A stretch of DNA of 64,000 bases. It comes from JBCCSZ01 sp039821145 (GTDB taxonomy: Bacteria; Bacteroidota; Bacteroidia; Chitinophagales; Saprospiraceae). The DNA is taken from the NCBI GenBank assembly GCA_039821145.1, contig JBCBOS010000007.1:62001-126000 (forward strand). The letters run 5' to 3'. The first letter of the stretch is position 1; the number at the start of each line of letters is the position of its first letter. Shown here one piece after another: positions 42,607 to 50,379 of this stretch. The notes below the pieces were generated by a model, which was given only the letters and a program-made list of their open reading frames with translations, had not been told where the DNA came from and did not search any database. The position numbers and the translations under genes are program-made.

Positions 42607-45600
42607 CTATCCTTCCTCTTCTAGTTCTTTGTCTTTTTCCAGTTTGTTGACCAGGTAGATGTGGATGGACTGTGTGACTTCCTTCAAGCCGCCAATGATC
42701 TCGCGCTGCCGCTTGACCTTCGCTGTGTTGCCCTTGAGTCCACTGACAACGGCATCCAGTATGGTGTCGAGAAACCAAATCTCTCCCGTTACCGAGTCGC
42801 GGTTTTTGTACGATCCACTGATGCGCCAAGCTCTGGCGTAGTACTTCTTGATGTTGTTGACCTTTTGTTCGATCAATTGCGGATCGGCCATTTGCTTTTT
42901 GTATTTGAAGATCAATTCAAATAGCAATTTATCCGCATAGGCCGTCAAGTCCCAAAATTCATTGCTGCTTTCGAGATCTACCACATTTTTGAGCTTGCTG
43001 TTGTCGTAATATGCCTGCAAGTTTTCCGGCTTCAGCTCCTGGCTGAACTTTTGGTACTTTTTGCTGCCACACAGCTCACAGATTTCTGCCAAACGCAACC
43101 AGTTGAGCAAGGGATAATCATTGTAGGAGCCTTTCAGGTCAAAGTACAATTGGTTGGCAGTTTGGTAGGCTTCTGCCGCTTTTTCCAAAGAATCCAGTCG
43201 CTCTGCCTTTGTCTTTGCAGTCACCGCCTTGCGCTTGAGAATGCTTCCCTTCAGGCTGTAGCGTTCACTGGTTTCCCGGATGGCCAGCAGGGCCGACATG
43301 TTGTCCAAGGCCTGTTGTACCGTTTTGCGAGCCTGTTCAGGCTGCTTTTTCTCTACCAGCAACTCAATGGCCCAGCGAGAGCGAAGGTTTTCGGCCTGTT
43401 CCAGTGATTTGATGCGGTATTCAGCATCTTCCATGGCCCGGAGTCGATCAAAATATTCCACTGCCTGCTCCAACAAGGCCAACTCTCCATAGGCTTCGGC
43501 CACTGCCTCCACAATGCCACTGTCTTTCATCAAATCAGACGACATGGAGTGGACGATGTTGTCCAAACTCTTGGCCAGGCGGTCTTGGTTTCGGGTGTAG
43601 ACCCTGGTCTTGCTCACCAGGTTTTCCAACTCGACAATGACCTCAATCCGATCCGATTCGGAGTTGATGACACTGCCCCGCTTGCGGCTGGATACGCCCA
43701 GGGAGAAAAACGGATCGCCATAACACTGGAAGGCACCCCAGGTATTGATGTTGGGATAGCTGTAATAGGTCATTTTTCTGGCCCGGTTGACGGATTGGCC
43801 AAAGTCCATTCCACTCAGCATGGCATTGTAAAAAGTGAGGGCAAAGGTCTGAGCTGCAGAATCTTCTACCGCCCATCCAGCCACTACGACGGCGCGCACC
43901 CCTTCGCGGATCAACTGGGTGCCCAGGTTGGCGGCCAGCTTGTGTCGGTTGCCACTCAAGGGCTCATCCCCCGGTTCGGTCCGCCCGAGGAAGCAGCAGT
44001 TGACAAACACCAGATCAGGAATGCGGGTCATTTGCTTGATGATGGCAGGTGTCAGGAGAGTGGTTTCCCCCATGACCATGCCTGCACGCACCTGGTGGCT
44101 GCCGCTGGCTTTTTCGTAGATGCCGTGCCCCGCCAAGTGCAGGATGCGATACGGACGCTCAAATAAAGCCTGCAGTATGTCGACAAACTTGGCCCCAATC
44201 ATGGGTGTGTCCATTTGGAAGCCATTGTTGACCAATAAATTGCCCACTTTTTTTGCTTCTTCGCGTGCAGAAGGTAGGTCTACATAAGTCCCTCCATTGT
44301 CTGGATCACCTACGACCAAAGCGGTGCGCTGCAAGGAACCCTTGACATCCGGCCGGTAATTGGCTGTGACCAACTGACGAATCATGCCAGCCCGAACCGC
44401 AATCGGGACCTTTTCCGCACTGTAGGAATCGTGCAATAGCTCCCAAGGATAAGAGGCCGTCACCTCATCCAATATCCAAAGAATGTTGCGACTGTCAGAG
44501 GCATACACCTTGAAATCGTTTGGCAGGAGAAGCTCAAACAGGGTCTTGGCCAATTGCTCATTCCACGCCTTGCGGACCACGGCCTGAGACAAAAACTCGT
44601 CGAGCAGTTGCTGTTGGGAAGACAAGGTATTTTCCTCGGCTCGCGCCCGGTCTGTCAGCGACATGAATCGCAAACTGACCTCGCCCGTCACCTGCCCCTC
44701 GGCATTCTTGTACAGCTGTTCTACCTGCTCCACTTTGATTCTGCTCCACCACTCGCGATCTTCCATGAGGTTCATCTTGCGACGCTCTCCCCCCTCTCTC
44801 CGCAGGCGGTTTTCGCCAAAGTTGAAGCCATAAAAGCCTCCTTCTTCGCTCAACATCTCCCGAAGGATGCGCAGGACTCTCAAGGCACGGCGCTCGTATA
44901 TTTCGATGAATTCCAGCTCGGCAATCGGATGCAAGCCATCAATTTCCATCAGTCGGATTTGCTCGTTGGCGTTCATGATCCCAATCAGGATGGAACGGAT
45001 GGCCAGTCGCAAAGGCAGGTTGCCGTAGCCACTTCCGATGAGCAGGGTGGAAATTTTGGGAATCACCTCCTCCCCTTCTTCCAGGCCCTTCTTCTCAGAG
45101 TACTCTTTCATGGTCATGGCCAACTCTAGGGAAGCGGTTGTCATGCTTTTGACCAAGCTGCCAGGGGACAATTGATCGTAACTGCCCAATCCCACTATGA
45201 TGGCACCAGGAGGTTTGTTGTCTGTATCGAAGATGACTTGTGCTGTGCCCACATCTCCGGGATAAACCCCCAATCGCTGGCGATCCTTGAGTTTGTTGCC
45301 CATGAAGTGATTCAGCGCAGCTTCCGCACTCACGATGCCATCGCCTTTGAAGTGACCGACCGCCACGGGATTGCGTGCCTTGCTCAAGTCGCCATTGGTC
45401 ACCAAGACATTGACTTGGTGCTGTTGTTCTTCTATCTCCTCCTGTGGGATGTAACCGAGGGCAGCCCCTTGGATGTCGCGCATGTTGGGGACTTGCTCTG
45501 GCTCATCGTTGTAGAGCGGGAAGTCTTTCGTACCAGACCGCAACAGCAGTGGTTCTTGTCGGTCCAGCTCATCTGTATCCCCGCGCTCCAGCAGTTCGTA

Positions 45601-48117
45601 CAAGGCATTGAATTTGGCCTTGTTGTTGGCCAGGTTGCCGTGCGGCGTATCCATGTACCAGGTATGGGAAGCCTTGAGGTCTTGCGGAATCCCTGTGTCC
45701 CAGGTCACACGCCCATCACCGCGGGCTGTCGCCATGAACTGGATGCTCTTGCCCTCCTTGTCGGCTTTTTCTGCAAAAGAAACAGGCGTCATTTTGTCCA
45801 CTCCCGCTACATAGAGAATTTGCCGAAGGTCATTGCTTTCGTTTTTGAGTGGATCTTTCAACCATTTTTTCACCAAATTTGCCGCCTGTTTGAGGGCTTT
45901 TTTATCAGGTAAGACCCAATTGCCTTTGGTACTCTCTTTCAGCTTTTCCCAGTAGTCTTGCTTGAAGTATGTCATGTCCGCTTTTCTCGTCTCTCCTTCC
46001 ATCACCACACTCGGCAGCAATTGCAGCAGGCCAGGGAATTGCATGACAATCTGCAGGATTTCCTCCTTGGAATTTCGAAGGTCCAAAAGGCTGAGGTAGC
46101 GGATGAGGCGTTCTTCTCCGGTGATGACCCTTGGGATGACAAATGAGCCATAACTGGGCGTTCCCAGAAGCACGAGCCGGAAAGTTGGCCGCTCTTGCAA
46201 GCGTTTCCAGACGTCGGAATGATTGACCTTCAAGGTGTGTGCCACCAGCCCTCCCATGGAGTGTGCCAGTATGCGAATGGGCGTGGTTTTGTTGGCAGTA
46301 TCGTCGAGTTTTTCTTTGATGGCTGTGGCCAATCGCTCGGCGGATACCTCCAATGGCAGGCGCCAGTCATAGGGAAAGGGAACGACCTCGTGGCTTCGGG
46401 ACAGATAGTCCAGCAAATTTTGATAGGGCCAAGAGACCAAACCCGACGGTTCTACCCGACTGCTCTCATCGTAGCGCAAATCGTTCATGCCGCCCAAGGC
46501 CAATCGGATGACGTTGAGCCATACGCCTTTGGAGCTTCCCGGAGGCCGCAGCTCACTTCCCATGATGCCCGGCAAGACAAAGACAATGGGTTTGTCAACT
46601 CTCGAACGAGTTGCTGTATCTGGTTGGGGTACGTAGGTCCCCGCCTCCTCCCGCCAAACCAATGGCTGAAAGTTGTTTTCCTCTGTGATGGGTTCTTTGA
46701 AGCCCTTGAGGATGATGTTTTGGGTGGTCCGATTGACGAAATATTGGAAGTGGGATACCTCTTTGCCTTGGTGAAAAAAGTAAAAGGCATTGCCTGGGCG
46801 TCGCACCCCGCGGTACATGGAGGGGGTGTTGACCACAAAATCGTTTTGTTCCAGGTAAAACAGCTTGGTCAAAAAGACCAGCATGGTGCGCCAAAACTTG
46901 TTGGCCTTGGCATTTCCGGCAACAGCCAGCAAGCTGGAATTGACTTGGACTTCGGGATTGTTGAGCATCCGGACCAAGGGCGAGTCGGGCATCATGGCTT
47001 CCAAGCCGGGGAGTTCGCTGGGGTCGGTGCGTTTTTTGACCACCGTGAGCATGAAGGAAGTCAGGAATTCGTAGGCGGGATTGCCTGCCAGGAAAGGGAT
47101 GCGACCGACGAGGTTGACGAGGATTTTGAGGTAGAGATCGAGGCGGCGGGAGGCGAGTGTGGTTCCTGCCGTGGGGCAAGCCACCCGGATCACTTTTTCC
47201 ACCTTAATCTGCTTTTTCTGGAGCAGCTTGTCGAGTTCTTTGAGTTGTTTGATGTCTTTGGATCGATCGCCTGCAGACTTTTCGTAGATGAGAAAATCTT
47301 TTTCATTGAAGGCGACGCCATCGCCCCTGCTGTTGGCCCTTACCAGCAATTCGGCCAGCAGTCCACCGCGAGAATGAGTCAGCACATGGAGTCGGATGCC
47401 TTTGGGCAGGGATTTGACCAGGTCAATGACGTTTTCGACTGGATTCTTGCTCAGGGTGGCATGTTCAAAGGCCAGTATTCGATTGGCGTAATGCGATTGC
47501 AATTGATGCCAAACGGAAAGATTGCTTTCGTTGTCCTCCTGCTCACTTCCGGAGGGCATGAAGCCGCCAAAACTGCCATAGGTAGAGGAAGCGGTGCCGT
47601 GAATCAAGAGCAAGTAAGGGTCCTGATCGACCACCAAGTCACGCGTCTTTTCCACCCGGTCCAATTGGTCCAATCGGGTGGCCCGGAAGAGGCCACCACC
47701 GCCCACCAGTAACTTTTCTCGGTTGGCAATCAGCAATTTCGCTGGCATGTCTTCCAACTGCGGCTGCAAAATGCGCAGTCCCTTCAAAATCCAATCTCCA
47801 ATTCCCCGAGTGGTAGAACCACCGATTTGGAAGGAGACGGGCAGTTCGAAGGAGCTACCCGCATCTGCCGAGCGCTGCGCAGTCTCTGGCATGAGTTCTT
47901 TGAGATTCTCCAGGGTCCCCCACCACTTTTCTCCATTTTCCAATTCGATCTCCAGGATGTCATCGGTTCCAATTTCCTTGGTTTCGATGGATTGACTATC
48001 GGATCGGAAGCGATCGATTTTGATGGATTCGGAGACCTTTACGTTTAGAAAGGCTCCCAATTGAAGGTCTTCTTGTTCATCCGTTTTGCGACCAACAACA
48101 GTTATCGTATTAGACAT
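42607..48117 (-). CDS. Giant double alpha/beta-hydrolase - CHAT protease - TPR protein
   Basis: 1836 residues, no signal peptide or membrane helix, so probably cytosolic. Domains: an N-terminal beta-rich region (~1-130); a first lipase-like hydrolase (~140-430) with LLLIHGTAS and the elbow LTHSRGGLLAE (Ser ~248); a second one of LCAT type (~505-880) with VFVLPGIMGSELRP (~514) and LAHSMGGLVAH (Ser ~621); a region ~930-1060 with FDTDNKPPGAIIVGLGSYD that may be a macro-like linker domain; a CHAT caspase-like protease (~1200-1480) with His in LHLAGHGIYE (~1329) and Cys in VFVNCCFLG (~1374); and helical TPR-like repeats (~1500-1780). CHAT proteases are activated by a partner or ligand and cleave other proteins. 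The gene is alone after the terminator, with a -7-like box upstream. A defence or cell-death role is inferred, not shown. Confidence 0.85.
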   Translation of the reverse strand: MSNTITVVGRKTDEQEDLQLGAFLNVKVSESIKIDRFRSDSQSIETKEIGTDDILEIELENGEKWWGTLENLKELMPETAQRSADAGSSFELPVSFQIGGSTTRGIGDWILKGLRILQPQLEDMPAKLLIANREKLLVGGGGLFRATRLDQLDRVEKTRDLVVDQDPYLLLIHGTASSTYGSFGGFMPSGSEQEDNESNLSVWHQLQSHYANRILAFEHATLSKNPVENVIDLVKSLPKGIRLHVLTHSRGGLLAELLVRANSRGDGVAFNEKDFLIYEKSAGDRSKDIKQLKELDKLLQKKQIKVEKVIRVACPTAGTTLASRRLDLYLKILVNLVGRIPFLAGNPAYEFLTSFMLTVVKKRTDPSELPGLEAMMPDSPLVRMLNNPEVQVNSSLLAVAGNAKANKFWRTMLVFLTKLFYLEQNDFVVNTPSMYRGVRRPGNAFYFFHQGKEVSHFQYFVNRTTQNIILKGFKEPITEENNFQPLVWREEAGTYVPQPDTATRSRVDKPIVFVLPGIMGSELRPPGSSKGVWLNVIRLALGGMNDLRYDESSRVEPSGLVSWPYQNLLDYLSRSHEVVPFPYDWRLPLEVSAERLATAIKEKLDDTANKTTPIRILAHSMGGLVAHTLKVNHSDVWKRLQERPTFRLVLLGTPSYGSFVIPRVITGEERLIRYLSLLDLRNSKEEILQIVMQFPGLLQLLPSVVMEGETRKADMTYFKQDYWEKLKESTKGNWVLPDKKALKQAANLVKKWLKDPLKNESNDLRQILYVAGVDKMTPVSFAEKADKEGKSIQFMATARGDGRVTWDTGIPQDLKASHTWYMDTPHGNLANNKAKFNALYELLERGDTDELDRQEPLLLRSGTKDFPLYNDEPEQVPNMRDIQGAALGYIPQEEIEEQQHQVNVLVTNGDLSKARNPVAVGHFKGDGIVSAEAALNHFMGNKLKDRQRLGVYPGDVGTAQVIFDTDNKPPGAIIVGLGSYDQLSPGSLVKSMTTASLELAMTMKEYSEKKGLEEGEEVIPKISTLLIGSGYGNLPLRLAIRSILIGIMNANEQIRLMEIDGLHPIAELEFIEIYERRALRVLRILREMLSEEGGFYGFNFGENRLRREGGERRKMNLMEDREWWSRIKVEQVEQLYKNAEGQVTGEVSLRFMSLTDRARAEENTLSSQQQLLDEFLSQAVVRKAWNEQLAKTLFELLLPNDFKVYASDSRNILWILDEVTASYPWELLHDSYSAEKVPIAVRAGMIRQLVTANYRPDVKGSLQRTALVVGDPDNGGTYVDLPSAREEAKKVGNLLVNNGFQMDTPMIGAKFVDILQALFERPYRILHLAGHGIYEKASGSHQVRAGMVMGETTLLTPAIIKQMTRIPDLVFVNCCFLGRTEPGDEPLSGNRHKLAANLGTQLIREGVRAVVVAGWAVEDSAAQTFALTFYNAMLSGMDFGQSVNRARKMTYYSYPNINTWGAFQCYGDPFFSLGVSSRKRGSVINSESDRIEVIVELENLVSKTRVYTRNQDRLAKSLDNIVHSMSSDLMKDSGIVEAVAEAYGELALLEQAVEYFDRLRAMEDAEYRIKSLEQAENLRSRWAIELLVEKKQPEQARKTVQQALDNMSALLAIRETSERYSLKGSILKRKAVTAKTKAERLDSLEKAAEAYQTANQLYFDLKGSYNDYPLLNWLRLAEICELCGSKKYQKFSQELKPENLQAYYDNSKLKNVVDLESSNEFWDLTAYADKLLFELIFKYKKQMADPQLIEQKVNNIKKYYARAWRISGSYKNRDSVTGEIWFLDTILDAVVSGLKGNTAKVKRQREIIGGLKEVTQSIHIYLVNKLEKDKELEEEG

Positions 48118-48156
48118 GCTAATTTGGCTTTTGTGAGGCGAAAGTTTTTCGTGGCT

Positions 48157-48164
48157 TAAATATA
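48157..48164 (-). promoter_or_regulatory. -7-like box of the CHAT gene
   Basis: TATATTTA on the minus strand, one mismatch from TAnnTTTG, ends about 40 bases before the ATG at 48117. A TTTG lies only 12 bases upstream of it, too close for a normal -33 element. Confidence 0.4.
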
Positions 48165-48239
48165 GAAAAAATCGACCAAATGTAAGATTTTGATACTATA
48201 CTCATTACGTTTCGCCTAGCTGATGTTGGGGCCGGTGTT

Positions 48240-49100
48240 TTATCCTAAGATGCTTTTCCCAATTCCATTTTGATACTCAAAGGCATTGTCGCTTTGTTCA
48301 TACCCCTTTAGTCTTTCTTCCAAAAGATTTTTATCAAATCCCTTTTGGGTTTGTGCGGTCATGTCAGGGGTTATCGGATTCATACTTTTGGCATATTGCA
48401 AATTGTCTACATCATTTCTTTGGGTAAAAAGGGCAGGCAGAAAATTCTCAAATACTCCAACTTCGATGGTATTGTGCGTAATCCAAGCGTCCCAAAATTC
48501 CGCAGAATAACCACCCACAATTCTCTTGTTGATTGCCTTTGCTACAAAGTGCTGTTTATTCGTTCCGGCCACAACCTCATAGTGGTAATGTACTCCTATT
48601 ATTTTCCCATTTTCGTATACATCTTTGAAAGATATTCTAAGAAAGATCATTGTCCCGATGAACGGAATTTTCTTCCCCATTCCCCAACCGTCATTTTCGC
48701 AATAAAAGATTTCCAGTTCTTGATCCACAGGGTACTTAAAACCATACTTATTGTACTGCATGGTTTCCTTGATGTGGATTTTCGCACCGGCCTTAGCTGT
48801 ATTGTTTTCCCCTAAACGACCATTGAGTTGGGCATTTACATGGTCAGAAGGATGCCACAAAAGGTAGGCAGGCACTTTTTGCCCCTCATACCCTTCGACA
48901 TCATGTAAGGTAACTCTTAGGTTGGCAAAGTTTTTAAACCACCAAGCTATCATTTCGGATGTTATTCCGCGAAGTAAGGAGTGTTCTAGAACGACGCAGA
49001 TCTGTCCAGATTTATTTTTCACTTGCCCCCAATGGACCGATGAAACAGATTTCAATTCCCATTCAAATTTTCGCTCTTGGGGCATATTCATTTTTTGCAT
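48240..49100 (-). CDS. DAPG-hydrolase (PhlG)-like protein
   Basis: A 286-residue protein resembling the 2,4-diacetylphloroglucinol hydrolase PhlG family, zinc-dependent enzymes that break C-C bonds of acylated phenols (also phloretin hydrolase). Visible motifs are LLRGITSEMIAWWFKNF (residues ~42-58), LLWHPSDHVNAQL (~80-92, His83 and His87) and a C-terminal HxxxE pair in WITHNTIEVG (His209, Glu213), compatible with metal binding. There is no signal peptide. Length is close to PhlG (~290). It is 122 bases upstream of the CHAT gene on the same strand and may be separately transcribed. Its substrate is unknown, and the family call rests on motifs I remember. The Crp/Fnr gene upstream could regulate it. 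Confidence 0.6.
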   Translation of the reverse strand: MQKMNMPQERKFEWELKSVSSVHWGQVKNKSGQICVVLEHSLLRGITSEMIAWWFKNFANLRVTLHDVEGYEGQKVPAYLLWHPSDHVNAQLNGRLGENNTAKAGAKIHIKETMQYNKYGFKYPVDQELEIFYCENDGWGMGKKIPFIGTMIFLRISFKDVYENGKIIGVHYHYEVVAGTNKQHFVAKAINKRIVGGYSAEFWDAWITHNTIEVGVFENFLPALFTQRNDVDNLQYAKSMNPITPDMTAQTQKGFDKNLLEERLKGYEQSDNAFEYQNGIGKSILG

Positions 49101-49156
49101 GATGTTAATTTTTATGCAAAACTACGTACCAGGCAAGGGCAAAAGATTGATGTGGG

Positions 49157-49732
49157 TTAAGAACTGATGCGTTGTTTTAAAAACCTGCTCAATGCCTCGG
49201 GGGTAATGCCAATGAAAGCTGCAATGTATTTGGAAGGGGTCTGGGCAATGATCTCTGGATAGTTTTCTTCCAAAAAAGAATATTGGACTTTCGTAACAGA
49301 GGAGGTTTTGATGCTGATGATGTTCTTCGCTTCGATGAGATGTTCTAGTATCTTTTTTCTCAGGAAGATTCCAAGCTTATCAGAGTAAAGATACAGGTCC
49401 ATAAAACAATCAAATGGCATGGCTATGTACTTCACATTTGTTATTGCAATGACATTGTCAGATGCAAAGGTCTTTGAAACTGCACTGATCATATTTGAGC
49501 ATAGATTGCCAGATTGAAAGAACCTTGAAATGATGAACTTGTCTTCTTCATTGTATTCTGACGCCGCTATGCCTTCCAAAATGTAAATGACTCTATCACA
49601 AATGTCAGTCTGCCTAAATATGATCTCTCTTTTTGAAGCGGTATGTACGGAAAGTTGGGAGGAAAACCATTTCCATTCACTGTCAATTCCTTGTTGCAGA
49701 TACTTCTCAATCTCGAGTTTTAGTGTTTCCAT
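49157..49732 (-). CDS. Crp/Fnr-family transcriptional regulator
   Basis: A 191-residue regulator with an N-terminal cyclic-nucleotide-type sensory domain (residues ~10-115, with KREIIFRQTDICDRVIYILEG) and a short C-terminal HTH: TPSKYIAAFIGITPEALSRFLKQR (~165-188, in part), the form usual in Bacteroidota. There is no Cys cluster for an FNR-type iron-sulfur centre. It overlaps the S51-peptidase stop by 13 bases, so the start at 49732 lies inside that gene; the frame is open further upstream, but it is a shadow of that gene. The DAPG-hydrolase-like gene lies 56 bases downstream and is its probable target or cotranscribed partner. Confidence 0.82.
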   Translation of the reverse strand: METLKLEIEKYLQQGIDSEWKWFSSQLSVHTASKREIIFRQTDICDRVIYILEGIAASEYNEEDKFIISRFFQSGNLCSNMISAVSKTFASDNVIAITNVKYIAMPFDCFMDLYLYSDKLGIFLRKKILEHLIEAKNIISIKTSSVTKVQYSFLEENYPEIIAQTPSKYIAAFIGITPEALSRFLKQRISS

Positions 49733-50379
49733 ACTTGATCTTTTGGCATTGGGTACATCACACAATCCTCGCCAATGAGCTCGTACTGTTCCTCCCCAAA
49801 ATACACCAAAGCAGAAGCAGTGACAATGCCCAAAGCCGGACAATTTGCCGGCGCAAACTGCCTGGACACTTGCAAAGACTTCCATTGATTGGCCTCATCA
49901 TGCGCATCGATCATCCAAGGGACCAATCCCAGCATGGGGACAAATCGACCATCTTGTACGCTGCCTTGCCCCAATTGAATGGCTCCTGCCGATACCCCCA
50001 TCAACAAACAGCCCGCCCGGTAGCGATCGAGCAGCAGTTGATCCAAGCCATATTCACACAGACAAGACCAGCCTCGGAAGGTATCTCCTCCAGCCAGCAA
50101 AATCAGGTCGGCCTTTTGCACATGCGTCATGTCTGTCTCAGTGTATGGGTAGGCAACATGTTGACAATTTTGCACACCCATTTGCGCCATTCCCGCACAG
50201 AAGAGTTGGTAAAATGCAGGCTCATCTCCATTGGAAGCACCGATGTATACCGCCAAGGGGTCATCGCTTGTCAATCGCTGGCGGATGGCAGCCAAACGGG
50301 CTTCGCCTTGGGGCGTCTTTCCCATCAAGGGTTGGCTATCTGCCAGGAGGTAGATTGGTTGGAAGGGTTGTTCACTCAT
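49720..50379 (-). CDS. Peptidase S51 / type 1 glutamine-amidotransferase-like protein
   Basis: A 219-residue protein of the peptidase E/cyanophycinase-like group. The nucleophile elbow is LLMGVSAGAIQLGQG with Ser in GVSAG (~130), the same position as in aspartyl dipeptidase PepE. Earlier segments YIGASNGDEPAFYQLF and LILLAGGDTFRG are also family-like. PepE cleaves Asp-X dipeptides; some relatives act on other amides, so the substrate is open. It overlaps the permease stop by eight bases and the Crp/Fnr start by 13, so permease, peptidase, Crp/Fnr are likely one transcript. No signal peptide. Confidence 0.75.
   Translation of the reverse strand: MSEQPFQPIYLLADSQPLMGKTPQGEARLAAIRQRLTSDDPLAVYIGASNGDEPAFYQLFCAGMAQMGVQNCQHVAYPYTETDMTHVQKADLILLAGGDTFRGWSCLCEYGLDQLLLDRYRAGCLLMGVSAGAIQLGQGSVQDGRFVPMLGLVPWMIDAHDEANQWKSLQVSRQFAPANCPALGIVTASALVYFGEEQYELIGEDCVMYPMPKDQVWKH

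Noticed and set aside
46195..47712. 505-residue plus-strand frame inside the CHAT gene
   Set aside because: Antisense shadow; composition is Gly/Gln/Phe-rich with no motif, while the opposite strand has hydrolase motifs.
25144..48208. TATACTCATTAC occurs upstream of both the Rpn-like gene (25144-25155) and the CHAT gene (48197-48208) in the same orientation
   Set aside because: In 64 kb about a hundred pairs of identical 12-mers are expected by chance, and the distances to the two genes differ, so it is not evidence of a shared operator.
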